NCBI GenBank assembly: GCA_964467315.1
Contig: CAYXSA010000004.1
Span: 1 to 64,000 of the forward strand
DNA length: 64,000 nt
From: JAAFIM01 sp964467315
Lineage (GTDB): Bacteria; Bacteroidota; Bacteroidia; Chitinophagales; Saprospiraceae
Reading direction: 5' to 3'
Shown here: positions 26,706 to 35,332 of the stretch, piece after piece
Numbering within the stretch: position 1 is the stretch's first letter
How the letters are laid out: every line of letters begins with the position of its first letter
Program-made: the position numbers and the translations under genes
Notes under the pieces: model-generated
What the model was told of the DNA's origin: nothing
What the model saw: the letters and a program-made list of their open reading frames with translations, nothing else
Databases searched by the model: none

Positions 26706-26713
26706 TATATTTG
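26706..26713 (+). promoter_or_regulatory. Promoter-like -7 element for rpoB
   Basis: TATATTTG follows the rplL terminator directly, 242 bp before the rpoB start. No clear TTG sits upstream. It suggests rpoB can be transcribed apart from rplL, with TWJ element 10 in the leader. Confidence 0.45.
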
Positions 26714-26799
26714 TCGACCCACAAATACTGCGATACAATGCGCCACATTTAGCCGATTATTAAGTGGCTTACTGTCAGCGCTTTATACAAAAGCCTGCC

Positions 26800-26894
26800 G
26801 CGAGAGGGATAGCAGCGAAATCAGCAAGCGCAAAGCGCGAAGCTGATGCAGCGAATAGCCCGACGCGAGCGCCTACGGCGCGAAGCGGCTCGCC
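26800..26894 (-). repeat. TWJ element 10 (A class, minus orientation)
   Basis: Arm 1 is GCGCC/GGCGC with the A-class TTC/TC internal loop. Arm 2 is the CATCA type around a CGCTTTGCG core. It lies antisense to transcription between rplL and rpoB and mirrors element 9. Confidence 0.9.
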
Positions 26895-26954
26895 CTCCCC
26901 TAAAAAAAGAGGACACCTATTGCCATCGCCCACCATAATCACCCAAATTGCTAC

Positions 26955-29900
26955 ATGGCAACAACCAAAAAAATCCAACAAAGTCCCAGTGCCTCCGACC
27001 GTCGCTTCAACTTCGGGAAGTACAGCCACGAGTCGCACTATCCTGACTTTTTGGACATACAGCTCAAGTCGTTCGAGGAGTTTTTTCAACTCGAAACTAC
27101 GCCCGAAAATAGGGTAGAAGAGGGGTTGTATCAAGTGTTTCAGGAAAATTTCCCCATCGCAGATACCCGCAACGTCTTCATTCTGGAGTTCGTTAATTAC
27201 TTCATCGACCCACCGCGCTACTCTATGGATGAGTGCATGGATAGGGGCTTGACGTACAGCGTGCCGCTGAAAGCTAAGCTAAAGCTGTCTTGCAATGATG
27301 AAGAACACGTAGATTTTAAGCAAACGGAGAAAGACGTATTTTTGGGGAATATACCATATATGACCCCCAAAGGCACGTTTATCATCAACGGTGCAGAGCG
27401 CGTAGTGGTGTCGCAATTGCACCGCTCGCCAGGCGTTTTCTTCGGACAGAGCCGCCACCCGAACGGCACAAAAATTTACTCCGCCCGCGTTATTCCTTTC
27501 AAAGGAGCATGGATGGAGTTTGCAACCGACATCAATTCGGTCATGTATGCCTATATCGACCGCAAAAAGAAGTTCCCCGTAACTACCCTTTTGCGCGCCA
27601 TCGGCTACGACTCCGACAAAGAAATACTGCAACTGTTTAATCTCGCCGACGAAGTGCCCGCTACCCGCGCTTCCTTAGAGGCAAGCATCGGGCGCAAGCT
27701 CGCCGCTCGCGTCTTGGATAGCTGGACGGAGGATTTCGTGGACGAAGAAACGGGCGAGGTCGTCTCCATTGAGCGCAATACGATTGTATTGGAGCGAGAT
27801 ATCGAACTCGATGCCGATAATATAGAAGACATCATCGCTGTAGGCAATATCGCCACAGTTATTTTGCAGCGCGAAGACATTGAAGATGACTATTCTATCA
27901 TCTACAATACCCTGCAAAAAGATACTTCCAACTCTGAAATAGAAGCCGTAAACCATATATATCGTCAATTGCGTGGGGCAGAACCACCAGATGACGAAAC
28001 CGCACGCGGCATCATCGAAAAGCTCTTTTTCTCGGACAAGCGTTATAGCTTGGGCGAGGTAGGACGCTATAAAATCAACCGCAAGCTGGAGCTGGATACG
28101 CCCCGCGAAACCATCGTTTTAACCAAAGAAGACATCATTGCGATTGTCAAGTACTTGGTGAAATTGATGAACCAAAAGGCAGAAATCGACGACATTGACC
28201 ACTTGAGCAACCGCCGCGTGCGTACCGTAGGAGAGCAATTGTATGCTCAATTTGGTGTCGGCTTGGCGCGTATGGCGCGTACTATCCGCGAGCGTATGAA
28301 TGTGCGCGACAACGAAGTATTTACGCCTATCGACCTTATCAATGCGCGTACCCTTTCCTCCGTTATCAACTCTTTCTTCGGAACGAGCCAGCTTTCGCAG
28401 TTCTTAGACCAAACGAATCCGCTATCGGAAATCACGCACAAACGCCGTATTTCGGCGCTTGGACCTGGTGGACTTTCGCGCGAGCGTGCAGGCTTTGAGG
28501 TGCGGGACGTACACTATTCGCATTACGGTCGTCTTTGTACGATAGAAACGCCCGAAGGGCCTAATATCGGTCTTATCTCGACGCTCTGTGTACACGCGAA
28601 GATTAACAAAATGGGCTTCATCGAGACCGCCTACCGCGAAATCATCGACGGTAGAGCCAACTTGGAAGACTTCCGTTATCTCTCCGCCGAAGAGGAAGAC
28701 GATAAAATCGTAGCACAAGCAAACGTTATCGACCCTGCTACAGGCGACTTTTTCAACAATTCGCTGTTCTGCCGCGAGCAGGGCGAGTTCTTGCAAAAAC
28801 CGCTCGATGAGGTCGACTTCGTAGACGTATCGCCCAATCAAATCGTAGGCGTTTCCGCCTCCTTGATTCCTTTCCTCTCGCATGACGATGCCAACCGTGC
28901 ATTGATGGGCTCGAACATGCAGCGCCAAGCCGTGCCGCTGCTTCGCCCACAGTCGCCTATTGTTGGCACTGGTCTGGAGGCGAAAGTCGCCAAAGACTCG
29001 CGTATGCTTATCAACGCCGAAGGCGATGGCTCCGTTGAGTTTGTCGATGCCAATAAAATCGTGATACGTTATCTGCGCAGCGAAGACGAACGCTTAGTTT
29101 CCTTCGATGACGATTGCGTTACTTACGACCTGATAAAATTCCGCCGTACCAACCAAAACACCTGCATCAATCTCAAACCCATCGTAACCAAAGGCGAAAC
29201 CGTTTGGGAAGGCAAAATCCTCTGCGAGGGCTATGCCACAGAGCAAGGCGAATTGGCGCTTGGACAAAACCTAAAAGTGGCGTTCATGCCTTGGAAGGGC
29301 TACAACTTTGAGGACGCTATAGTTATCTCCGAGCGCGTCGTGCGCGAAGACATCTTCACTTCCGTACATATCGAAGAGTTTGAACTCGATGTGCGCGAAA
29401 CCAAATTGGGCGAAGAAGAATTTACTTCCGATATACCCAACGTTAGCGAAGATACGACCAAAGACCTCGACGAAAACGGTATTATCCGCATCGGCGCTTG
29501 GGTGAGAGAAGGCGATATTATCGTCGGCAAAATCACCCCCAAAGGCGAATCCGACCCCACCCCAGAGGAAAAACTCCTGCGCGCTATCTTCGGCGACAAA
29601 GCAGGCGACGTAAAAGACGCTTCCCTCAAAGCGCCCCCCTCTACACAGGGCGTTATCATCGGCAAACGCCTTTTCCAACGCGCTAAAAAGGACAAACTCC
29701 AAAAGGTAAAGGACAAAAAGAACCTCACCAAACTCGACGAAACATACGAGGACGAAATCGCCGTTTTGCGCAGCAAGCTGCTAAACAAACTCGTCGAACT
29801 CCTCAAAGGCAAACCCTCACAAGGGGTCAAAACCATCTACGGCGAGTTGCTCATACCCAAAGGCACGAAGTTCGCAGAAAAACACCTGACGGATATCGAC

Positions 29901-30785
29901 TATGGCGTGGTAGATCATCACGGTTGGACAGATGACGAAAATCTAAATCGCCTCCTGCGCCGACTGCTGCACAACTACAGCATCAAAGAAAACGAAGCGA
30001 CCAGCATCTACAAACGCGATAAATTCGCCATCACCATCGGCGACGAACTACCCGCAGGCGTACTCAAACTCGCAAAAGTCTACTTAGCCAAAAAACGCAA
30101 ACTCCGCGTAGGCGATAAGCTCGCAGGTCGACACGGCAACAAGGGCATCGTGGCGCGCATCGTGCGCGACGAAGATATGCCCTTCCTCGAAGACGGAACA
30201 CCCGTAGACATCGTACTCAACCCGATGGGCGTACCTTCGCGTATGAACTTGGGGCAGATATTCGAAACTGTCTTAGGCTGGGCTGGGCAAAAAATGAACA
30301 TGAAGTTCGCTACCCCCGTTTTCGACGAGGCTTCACTCGACGACATCGAACAATACGTGCAAAAGGCAGGCGTGCCCTCTTACGGGCAAACCTATCTGTA
30401 CGACGGCGAAACAGGCGACCGCTTCCACCAAAAAGCAACCGTCGGCGTTATCTACATGATTAAGCTCTCACACATGGTCGATGACAAGATGCACGCCCGT
30501 TCTATCGGTCCATACTCGCTCATCACACAGCAACCACTTGGTGGTAAGGCGCAGTTTGGTGGTCAACGTTTCGGAGAGATGGAGGTCTGGGCGCTCGAAG
30601 CCTTCGGCGCTGCCAATATCCTGCAAGAATTGCTGACTATCAAATCCGACGACATCGTCGGACGCGCAAAAGCCTACGAGGCTATCGTCAAAGGCGATAA
30701 CCTGCCTACGCCAAGCATTCCCGAATCCTTCAATGTACTCGTGCATGAGTTGCGCGGTCTGGCTTTGGAAGTCAAATTCGAATAA
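26955..30785 (+). CDS. rpoB: RNA polymerase beta subunit
   Basis: A 1276-residue catalytic subunit, full length for Bacteroidota. Key regions are intact: the rifampicin cluster FFGTSQLSQFLDQTNPLSEI with RRISALGPGGLSRERAGFEV near residues 475-515, CTIETPEGPNIGLI, the active-site KFATPVFDEA region, HGNKGIV near 1060, and the carboxy motif GGKAQFGGQRFGEMEVWAL. The gene is followed by a hairpin and a long non-coding stretch. The usual downstream partner rpoC is not present in this window. Confidence 0.97.
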   Translation: MATTKKIQQSPSASDRRFNFGKYSHESHYPDFLDIQLKSFEEFFQLETTPENRVEEGLYQVFQENFPIADTRNVFILEFVNYFIDPPRYSMDECMDRGLTYSVPLKAKLKLSCNDEEHVDFKQTEKDVFLGNIPYMTPKGTFIINGAERVVVSQLHRSPGVFFGQSRHPNGTKIYSARVIPFKGAWMEFATDINSVMYAYIDRKKKFPVTTLLRAIGYDSDKEILQLFNLADEVPATRASLEASIGRKLAARVLDSWTEDFVDEETGEVVSIERNTIVLERDIELDADNIEDIIAVGNIATVILQREDIEDDYSIIYNTLQKDTSNSEIEAVNHIYRQLRGAEPPDDETARGIIEKLFFSDKRYSLGEVGRYKINRKLELDTPRETIVLTKEDIIAIVKYLVKLMNQKAEIDDIDHLSNRRVRTVGEQLYAQFGVGLARMARTIRERMNVRDNEVFTPIDLINARTLSSVINSFFGTSQLSQFLDQTNPLSEITHKRRISALGPGGLSRERAGFEVRDVHYSHYGRLCTIETPEGPNIGLISTLCVHAKINKMGFIETAYREIIDGRANLEDFRYLSAEEEDDKIVAQANVIDPATGDFFNNSLFCREQGEFLQKPLDEVDFVDVSPNQIVGVSASLIPFLSHDDANRALMGSNMQRQAVPLLRPQSPIVGTGLEAKVAKDSRMLINAEGDGSVEFVDANKIVIRYLRSEDERLVSFDDDCVTYDLIKFRRTNQNTCINLKPIVTKGETVWEGKILCEGYATEQGELALGQNLKVAFMPWKGYNFEDAIVISERVVREDIFTSVHIEEFELDVRETKLGEEEFTSDIPNVSEDTTKDLDENGIIRIGAWVREGDIIVGKITPKGESDPTPEEKLLRAIFGDKAGDVKDASLKAPPSTQGVIIGKRLFQRAKKDKLQKVKDKKNLTKLDETYEDEIAVLRSKLLNKLVELLKGKPSQGVKTIYGELLIPKGTKFAEKHLTDIDYGVVDHHGWTDDENLNRLLRRLLHNYSIKENEATSIYKRDKFAITIGDELPAGVLKLAKVYLAKKRKLRVGDKLAGRHGNKGIVARIVRDEDMPFLEDGTPVDIVLNPMGVPSRMNLGQIFETVLGWAGQKMNMKFATPVFDEASLDDIEQYVQKAGVPSYGQTYLYDGETGDRFHQKATVGVIYMIKLSHMVDDKMHARSIGPYSLITQQPLGGKAQFGGQRFGEMEVWALEAFGAANILQELLTIKSDDIVGRAKAYEAIVKGDNLPTPSIPESFNVLVHELRGLALEVKFE

Positions 30786-30793
30786 AAACTACC

Positions 30794-30842
30794 AAAAAAG
30801 CAGCTTTTTTGACCTGAAAAGCCTCTAAAAAGCTGCTTTTTC
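30794..30842 (+). terminator. Terminator directly after rpoB
   Basis: AAAAAGCAGC and GCTGCTTTTT form a stem with a loop of about 27 bases, ending in a T run. It starts 9 bp after the rpoB stop. Confidence 0.75.
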
Positions 30843-30881
30843 AAAAAAATTAGAAAAAAATTAAAAAAAAGCTTCAAAAAG

Positions 30882-30912
30882 TTTGCAATTTCAAAAAAAC
30901 ACCGCATATTTG
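30882..30912 (+). promoter_or_regulatory. Promoter-like sequence downstream of rpoB
   Basis: TTTG at 30882-30885 and CATATTTG at 30905-30912 are 19 bp apart. The first base of the -7 box is C rather than T. No gene follows directly. Confidence 0.45.
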
Positions 30913-31072
30913 CATTGTCTTAAATGTTCAGCAACACAAGAGGCAGCCATAAGAAGCGGAAGAAAAAACAAGACAAGACACTCTTTTCAACGTTTTTTCC
31001 CACTTTTTGAAAAAAATGCTTAATTTTTTTCAACAAAGACCGCGAGTGCTACGTTATATGAAAAACAAGTCG

Positions 31073-31080
31073 TATATTTG
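31073..31080 (+). promoter_or_regulatory. -7 element of the candidate small RNA
   Basis: TATATTTG, a perfect -7 match like that of the tRNA operon; the -33 TTG is not clear. Confidence 0.5.
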
Positions 31081-31084
31081 TAGC

Positions 31085-31211
31085 GCTTAGCAAAGATAGA
31101 TCATATTCCAGCTGAATATAAAGTTTAAGATGTTTTTTAATTCATGGGTTTTAGGGTTTAGTTAATTATATAAAAGCTCCACGCCGTGAGGTGTTGGGCT
31201 TTTGCTTTTTT
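31085..31211 (+). ncRNA. Candidate small RNA
   Basis: A promoter-like TATATTTG just upstream and a strong terminator (31172-31211) bracket about 125 bases without a convincing gene. The only short frame, at about 31130-31165, would give an 11-residue peptide (MFFNSWVLGFS). The sequence lacks the SRP RNA core and does not look like tmRNA or a tRNA. 6S RNA was considered but could not be supported by eye. Confidence 0.4.
31172..31211 (+). terminator. Terminator of the candidate small RNA
   Basis: AAAAGCTCCACGCC pairs with GGTGTTGGGCTTTT (13 of 14 positions, counting G-U) around a GTGA loop, followed by a T run. Confidence 0.75.
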
Positions 31212-31240
31212 AGGCAAGTTCGATTTGAAAAACATATAAT

Positions 31241-31283
31241 ACGCCCCCGTTTCGCAGTTTTGCGGAATGGGGGCGTTTTTTTT
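31241..31283 (+). terminator. Second terminator before TWJ element 11
   Basis: ACGCCCCC and GGGGGCGT enclose an inner TTCGCA/TGCGGAA stem, with a run of eight T. Confidence 0.8.
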
Positions 31284-31284
31284 G

Positions 31285-31420
31285 AGGGCGTGTCGGCGCT
31301 CCCCGCCCTGCCCTTGAGGCAGGGCTTAAAGGTTGCGCCGTCGGGCTATCCGTTTCGGCGCTGTAGGGGCAAGGCATGCCTTGCCCCTACAGTACGCGCC
31401 TACACTACTATCCCTCACGC
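31285..31420 (+). repeat. TWJ element 11 (T class, plus orientation)
   Basis: Arm 1 is CGGCGC/GCGCCG with the TCCCC against TTAAAGGT internal loop around CCCTGCC/GGCAGGG. Arm 2 carries a GGGGCAAGGC/GCCTTGCCCC palindrome shared with element 16. Confidence 0.88.
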
Positions 31421-31424
31421 AATC

Positions 31425-31479
31425 ATGGCGAAAACGTCATTGCGGGCTTGACCCGCAATGATTCGCCATTGCCCCTGCT
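31425..31479. repeat. Nested palindrome with a TCATTGCGGG core
   Basis: ATGGCGAA and TTCGCCAT enclose TCATTGCGGG/CCCGCAATGA around CTTGA. The inner part resembles widely scattered REP-type palindromes of other bacteria. Confidence 0.75.
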
Positions 31480-31615
31480 GCAAAGGGCAGCAGGAGCGCG
31501 GGCTTTGGCGCTGCTTTTGCGGCAAAAGTCCACATTTATCTCTGCGTAAAAATCGTCGACGCATCGGTTATTTTGAAATTTTTGTTATATCTTGCTACAA
31601 CTCTTCGGAGTGCCT

Positions 31616-31729
31616 GCGTGAGCGGGTGGAAGGGCAGCGCTTTGCGCTGGTACGCGGCGGCTTGCCGCCGCGTACTGAAACCCTGCAACACGCGACCGCG
31701 CCCGCCTTTCTGCGGGCGCGGGCACGCCC
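31616..31729 (-). repeat. TWJ element 12 (T class, variant junctions, minus orientation)
   Basis: The closing stem GCGTG/CACGC is normal, but in forward orientation the junction strands read TCGCGTGTTGCAGGGTTT and CCACCCGCT in place of TCGGGCTAT and CTATCCCT. Arm 1 is CCGCGCCC/GGGCGCGG. Arm 2 is GTACGCGGCGG/CCGCCGCGTAC. Element 21 shares the variant. Confidence 0.8.
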
Positions 31730-31738
31730 AAAAAATAA

Positions 31739-31777
31739 AAAAGCCCCAAACCTACGATTGGTCGCGGGTTTAGGGCA
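31739..31777 (-). terminator. Terminator of the ftsQAZ-ybjN unit
   Basis: On the minus strand GCCCTAAACC and GGTTTGGGGC pair around an 18-base loop, followed by a T run. Confidence 0.7.
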
Positions 31778-31794
31778 TACTTTTTAGCTGTAGC

Positions 31795-32250
31795 TTAGTA
31801 GTCTTCGGGAGCGGCGGAAGCATCGGCAAAATAGCGCGCCGTAAGCGTGGGCACATACTCTTCGGCATAATTGCCGACGCGGTGCAGCATACGCACCATC
31901 TCGCTGGAGTCGATATTGAGCGCCTCGCGCACCGTGCGCAGCATGAAAGCGCCTTGATGTATCGTAAAAGATACGCCCACCATCGTATGATTGAGCGCCA
32001 ATAACTCCTCATAAAAGGACTTCGGCAAATGCTCGCCTACCGCATGGCAGGGCGAAAATACCATGATATAAGGCACTTGTTCTTCGCCTTCAGCGAGCAT
32101 CCAAATGTGCACAATCACACTAATATCGCCTTTAGCCAGATGCCAAGTGCCTTCTTCGTCTTCGCTGCGGCAAATTTCGGGATTTATGCCCAAACTCGCA
32201 ATCGCCTCTTCTATAAATCCGTAATAAGCGCTAATGGGGGGAGTCGCCAT
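31795..32250 (-). CDS. YbjN-domain protein linked to ftsZ
   Basis: A 151-residue protein resembling the YbjN/CesT-like fold: DISVIVHIWMLAEGEEQVPY and a conserved carboxy part LALNHTMVGVSFTIHQGAFM, as in type III chaperone-like small adaptors. It starts 39 bp downstream of the ftsZ stop on the same strand, so it is likely in the division operon. A second YbjN-type protein (39138-39545) heads the PspA cluster. Its function is unknown; chaperone or adaptor is the family-based guess. Confidence 0.65.
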   Translation of the reverse strand: MATPPISAYYGFIEEAIASLGINPEICRSEDEEGTWHLAKGDISVIVHIWMLAEGEEQVPYIMVFSPCHAVGEHLPKSFYEELLALNHTMVGVSFTIHQGAFMLRTVREALNIDSSEMVRMLHRVGNYAEEYVPTLTARYFADASAAPEDY

Positions 32251-32288
32251 GTTTTATGCGGGGGGAAATGATTACGAAATTTTACTAC

Positions 32289-33674
32289 CTACTCCTCGCT
32301 CGGCGGCGTGCTATGTCGGTTGAAGGTAGCGGGGTCTTTGAGCCGAATGCCCTTGCGCAAGAATGCGGGTTGGCTTTCCAGCTCGCTCAAAGTTTCGGGG
32401 TCGTCGAGCTTTACGTTAGGTTCTTTGCTGACTTCCTTTATGGGGTTGGCGTGCTGTTGGGTTTCGGGCTGCTTTTGCTGAAAGGGCGGCGTTCTATCTG
32501 CCTGTATGGGCGGATTTATGGCGTATTTATCTTTTTTTTTATCAGCGCCGAAATCATCATCGTCCAAGCTCACGCGGGTAACTTTAGGCTGGGCTGCTGC
32601 TTGCTGCTGCTGCTGTTGTTGCTGCTGTGCAGGGCTGAAATAGCTGCTATTTTTGTTGCTGTTGTTGCTGACGGAGTATTGCGCCGTGATTTTTGAGGGC
32701 GCAACTTCTTTGTTGCGACCTGTCTCAAAGCCCGTAGCAATCACCGTTACGCAGATTTTTTCGCCCAGCGTTTCGTCGTAGCAGTTACCCCAAATCAAGT
32801 CCGTACCCTCGCCCGCAGCCGCTTGCACGTACTCCGTGATGGCAGAAAGCTCGTCCATCGTTACCGCCTGCGTGCCGCTGGTGATATTGAGCAGGATATG
32901 CTGCGCGCCGCGTATATCGTTGTCTTCGAGCAGGGGCGACTGCAAGGCGGCTTCCACCGCGCGCAATGCCCGCTCTTCGCCCGCAATAGCCGCCGTGCCC
33001 ATCACCGCCACGCCGCTATCGCGCATGACCGTATTCACGTCCTCAAAATCCACATTTACATAACCTGGCTGCGTGATAATATCCGCGATGCCTTTGGCGG
33101 CTACCGTCAAAATATCGTCTGCTTTCGTGAAGGCATCGACTAAAGAAAGGTTGCCGTATATCTGCCGCAATTTATCGTTGGAGATGATAACGAGGGTATC
33201 GACGTTTTTTTTCATCTCCGCGATGCCTTCTTCAGCCTGTTTCATCCGCCGACGACCCTCGAAAACGAAGGGCGTGGTAACGATGCCGACGGTCAAAATA
33301 TCCATTTCTCGCGCCGTTTTGGCTATAACGGGCGCTGCGCCTGTGCCTGTGCCGCCGCCCATGCCCGCCGTTACGAAGAGCATTTTGGTATCGTGCGACA
33401 AAAATTGGCGGATTTCGTCGATGGACTCATTGCAGGCTTCTCTGCCTACAACGGGCTTGGAGCCTGCTCCGCGACCCTCTGTGAGGGAGGGACCGAGCTG
33501 TATTTTTACGGGCACGGGGCTAATGTTCATCGCTTGGTTATCGGTGTTGCAGATAGCGAAATCTACGCCTTCGATGCCCTGTTTGAACATGTAATTTACA
33601 GCATTGCTGCCGCCGCCACCTACGCCGATGACTTTTATGATAGGCTTTGAATCGTCTGGTATATTAAATTGCAC
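32289..33674 (-). CDS. ftsZ: Cell division protein FtsZ
   Basis: A 461-residue tubulin-like GTPase that forms the division ring. It has GVGGGGSNAVNYM near residue 17, the tubulin signature GGGTGTGAAPVIA near 107, and the T7 loop NVDFEDVNTVM near 210. A GTG start is used (33672-33674). After residue 320 there is a long linker with a Gln run (about ten) from a CTG/CTT trinucleotide-like stretch, and the tail ends with the FtsA-binding-like peptide PAFLRKGIRLKDP. The gap to ftsA is 205 bp and contains TWJ element 13. Confidence 0.95.
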   Translation of the reverse strand: MQFNIPDDSKPIIKVIGVGGGGSNAVNYMFKQGIEGVDFAICNTDNQAMNISPVPVKIQLGPSLTEGRGAGSKPVVGREACNESIDEIRQFLSHDTKMLFVTAGMGGGTGTGAAPVIAKTAREMDILTVGIVTTPFVFEGRRRMKQAEEGIAEMKKNVDTLVIISNDKLRQIYGNLSLVDAFTKADDILTVAAKGIADIITQPGYVNVDFEDVNTVMRDSGVAVMGTAAIAGEERALRAVEAALQSPLLEDNDIRGAQHILLNITSGTQAVTMDELSAITEYVQAAAGEGTDLIWGNCYDETLGEKICVTVIATGFETGRNKEVAPSKITAQYSVSNNSNKNSSYFSPAQQQQQQQQQAAAQPKVTRVSLDDDDFGADKKKDKYAINPPIQADRTPPFQQKQPETQQHANPIKEVSKEPNVKLDDPETLSELESQPAFLRKGIRLKDPATFNRHSTPPSEE

Positions 33675-33759
33675 GGTGTAAAGTGTGTGTGTGAGTGTGA
33701 GCGGTGTATTTCCTGAAAATATAGCGAAAGGTGCAGATTTTTGTGCTTTTGTTTTTTTT

Positions 33760-33859
33760 GGCGAGCCGCTGCGGGTAAGACCCGCAGCGTCGGGCTATTC
33801 GCTCCATCACCTTCGCCGCGCTGCGCGCGTCTTGGTGGTTCCGCTGCTATCCCTCTCGC
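33760..33859 (+). repeat. TWJ element 13 (A class, plus orientation)
   Basis: Arm 1 is a clean 10-bp stem CGCTGCGGGT/ACCCGCAGCG. Arm 2 is the CATCA/TGGTTCCGC type. It lies antisense between ftsA and ftsZ. Confidence 0.92.
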
Positions 33860-33879
33860 GGCAATCGGAGGAAGGAATT

Positions 33880-35265
33880 TTAGTCCTTATCCTTATCTTT
33901 ATCTTTATCTTTTTCTTTTTCGGGGTCTGCCTCAAACCATTCCCGCATTCTGCTAAAGACGCGAGAAAAAATACTTTGTTTTTGTCCCGTGTTGTCTTCT
34001 TCCGCTTGGGTGTTGGTCGTGGCGATGGGCTCCGTTTTTTCGATTTTTGTGGGCTGCGTGCGCGGATTGGGTTGGCTGTAGGGCAGGTGGTGGCGGGGCT
34101 GCTCCTCTTCGAGTTCTTCAAAGCCTTTGACAAGCAGACCGACGGCTGTAGCATAGATGGGGCTGGCAAGCTCCGATTCGTAGCCATGAGCGAGCTGCTC
34201 TGTGGGTGTACCGATGCGTGCCGTTAGTCCTGTGCGCAGTTCTGTGAGCTTGCTAAGGTTGGCGAGCAATGCGCCGCCGCCTGTGAGTACGATGCCGCCT
34301 ACAAGCCGCTTTTCGTAGCCCGAACGACGTATTTCCCAATATATCTGGTCTAAAATTTCTTCCATACGCGCTTGTATGATAAGCGCCAAATTGCTTTCTG
34401 AAATCTCTTTGGGGTTTTGCCCTTTCAGACCTGGTATGGTGATGATTCTATCGTCTTCTATTTCGGTAGAGAGGGCAGAGCCAAAACGCAGTTTTAGTTT
34501 TTCGGCTTGGGGCTGTAAGATGCCGAAACCGTCTTTTATATCTTTGGTTACTACATTGCCGCCGAAGGGGATAACTGCCGAATGGCGGATAATCCCTTCA
34601 TGGAAAATGGCTATATCGGTAGTACCGCCGCCGATGTCTACGAGTGCTACGCCCGCTTCCATCTCTTCCTCGCTCAATACAGCAGCGGCGGAGGCGATGG
34701 GTTCGAGCGTGAGGGTAGCAAGCTCCAAGCCTGCTTTCTCTACGCATTTGTAGATATTTTTCGTTGCGGTGATTTGCCCTGTGATGATGTGGAAGTTTGC
34801 TTCCAAGCGTCTGCCCGACATACCGACGGGGTCGACGATGCCTTGCTCGTTGTCGACGATATATTCTTGTGGTATGACGTGTATGATTTTATCGCCTGGG
34901 GGGAGGGCGAGCTTGTGCATATCGTCGATAAGCTGCTGTATATCTTGTTTGGATATTTCGTCGCCGCCGCTTTGGCGGGTGAGCATACCGCGATGTTGTA
35001 GGCTTTTGATGTGCTGCCCTGCGATACCAACGCAGACTACGCCGATGTCGATATTAGCGACCTTTTCGGCTTCCTGTATAGCTTGCGATATGCCGTTGAC
35101 GGTTTTTTCGATATTAGAGACTACGCCGCGCAGCACGCCCACCGATTCTACTTTCCCGTAGCCGATGATGTCGAGTTTGCCGTGCTGATCTTGTTGAGCA
35201 GCAAGAACGCATATTTTGGTCGTGCCAATGTCGAGGGCGACGATAATAGGAGTTTGGGAGTTCAT
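33880..35265 (-). CDS. ftsA: Cell division protein FtsA
   Basis: A 461-residue actin-like protein that tethers FtsZ to the membrane. It has the phosphate-1 motif IVALDIGTTKICVLAA near residue 8, VALVDIGGGTTDIAIF near 205 and GGIVLTGGGALLANL near 320. The tail ends in a (KD)n run encoded by a 6-bp tandem repeat (33882-33913), placed after the expected amphipathic helix (VFSRMREWFEADPEK). The gene is enclosed by TWJ elements 13 and 14. Confidence 0.93.
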   Translation of the reverse strand: MNSQTPIIVALDIGTTKICVLAAQQDQHGKLDIIGYGKVESVGVLRGVVSNIEKTVNGISQAIQEAEKVANIDIGVVCVGIAGQHIKSLQHRGMLTRQSGGDEISKQDIQQLIDDMHKLALPPGDKIIHVIPQEYIVDNEQGIVDPVGMSGRRLEANFHIITGQITATKNIYKCVEKAGLELATLTLEPIASAAAVLSEEEMEAGVALVDIGGGTTDIAIFHEGIIRHSAVIPFGGNVVTKDIKDGFGILQPQAEKLKLRFGSALSTEIEDDRIITIPGLKGQNPKEISESNLALIIQARMEEILDQIYWEIRRSGYEKRLVGGIVLTGGGALLANLSKLTELRTGLTARIGTPTEQLAHGYESELASPIYATAVGLLVKGFEELEEEQPRHHLPYSQPNPRTQPTKIEKTEPIATTNTQAEEDNTGQKQSIFSRVFSRMREWFEADPEKEKDKDKDKDKD

Positions 35266-35332
35266 GTTGGGTGGGTAGAAGACAGCACTTCAAGAGAACG
35301 TAGGTAGCCCGTAGCGCCGCGTAGCGGCAAGA

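Larger units (their letters stand above)
30786..31794. other. 1-kb non-coding region downstream of rpoB
   Basis: No protein gene is supported here. The region holds the rpoB terminator, two promoter-like sequences, a candidate small RNA, two terminators, TWJ elements 11 and 12, and a CATTGCGGGC palindrome between them. Confidence 0.8.

Noticed and set aside
31085..31211. SRP RNA, tmRNA or 6S RNA
   Set aside because: The conserved cores of SRP RNA and tmRNA are absent; a 6S fold could not be shown by eye.
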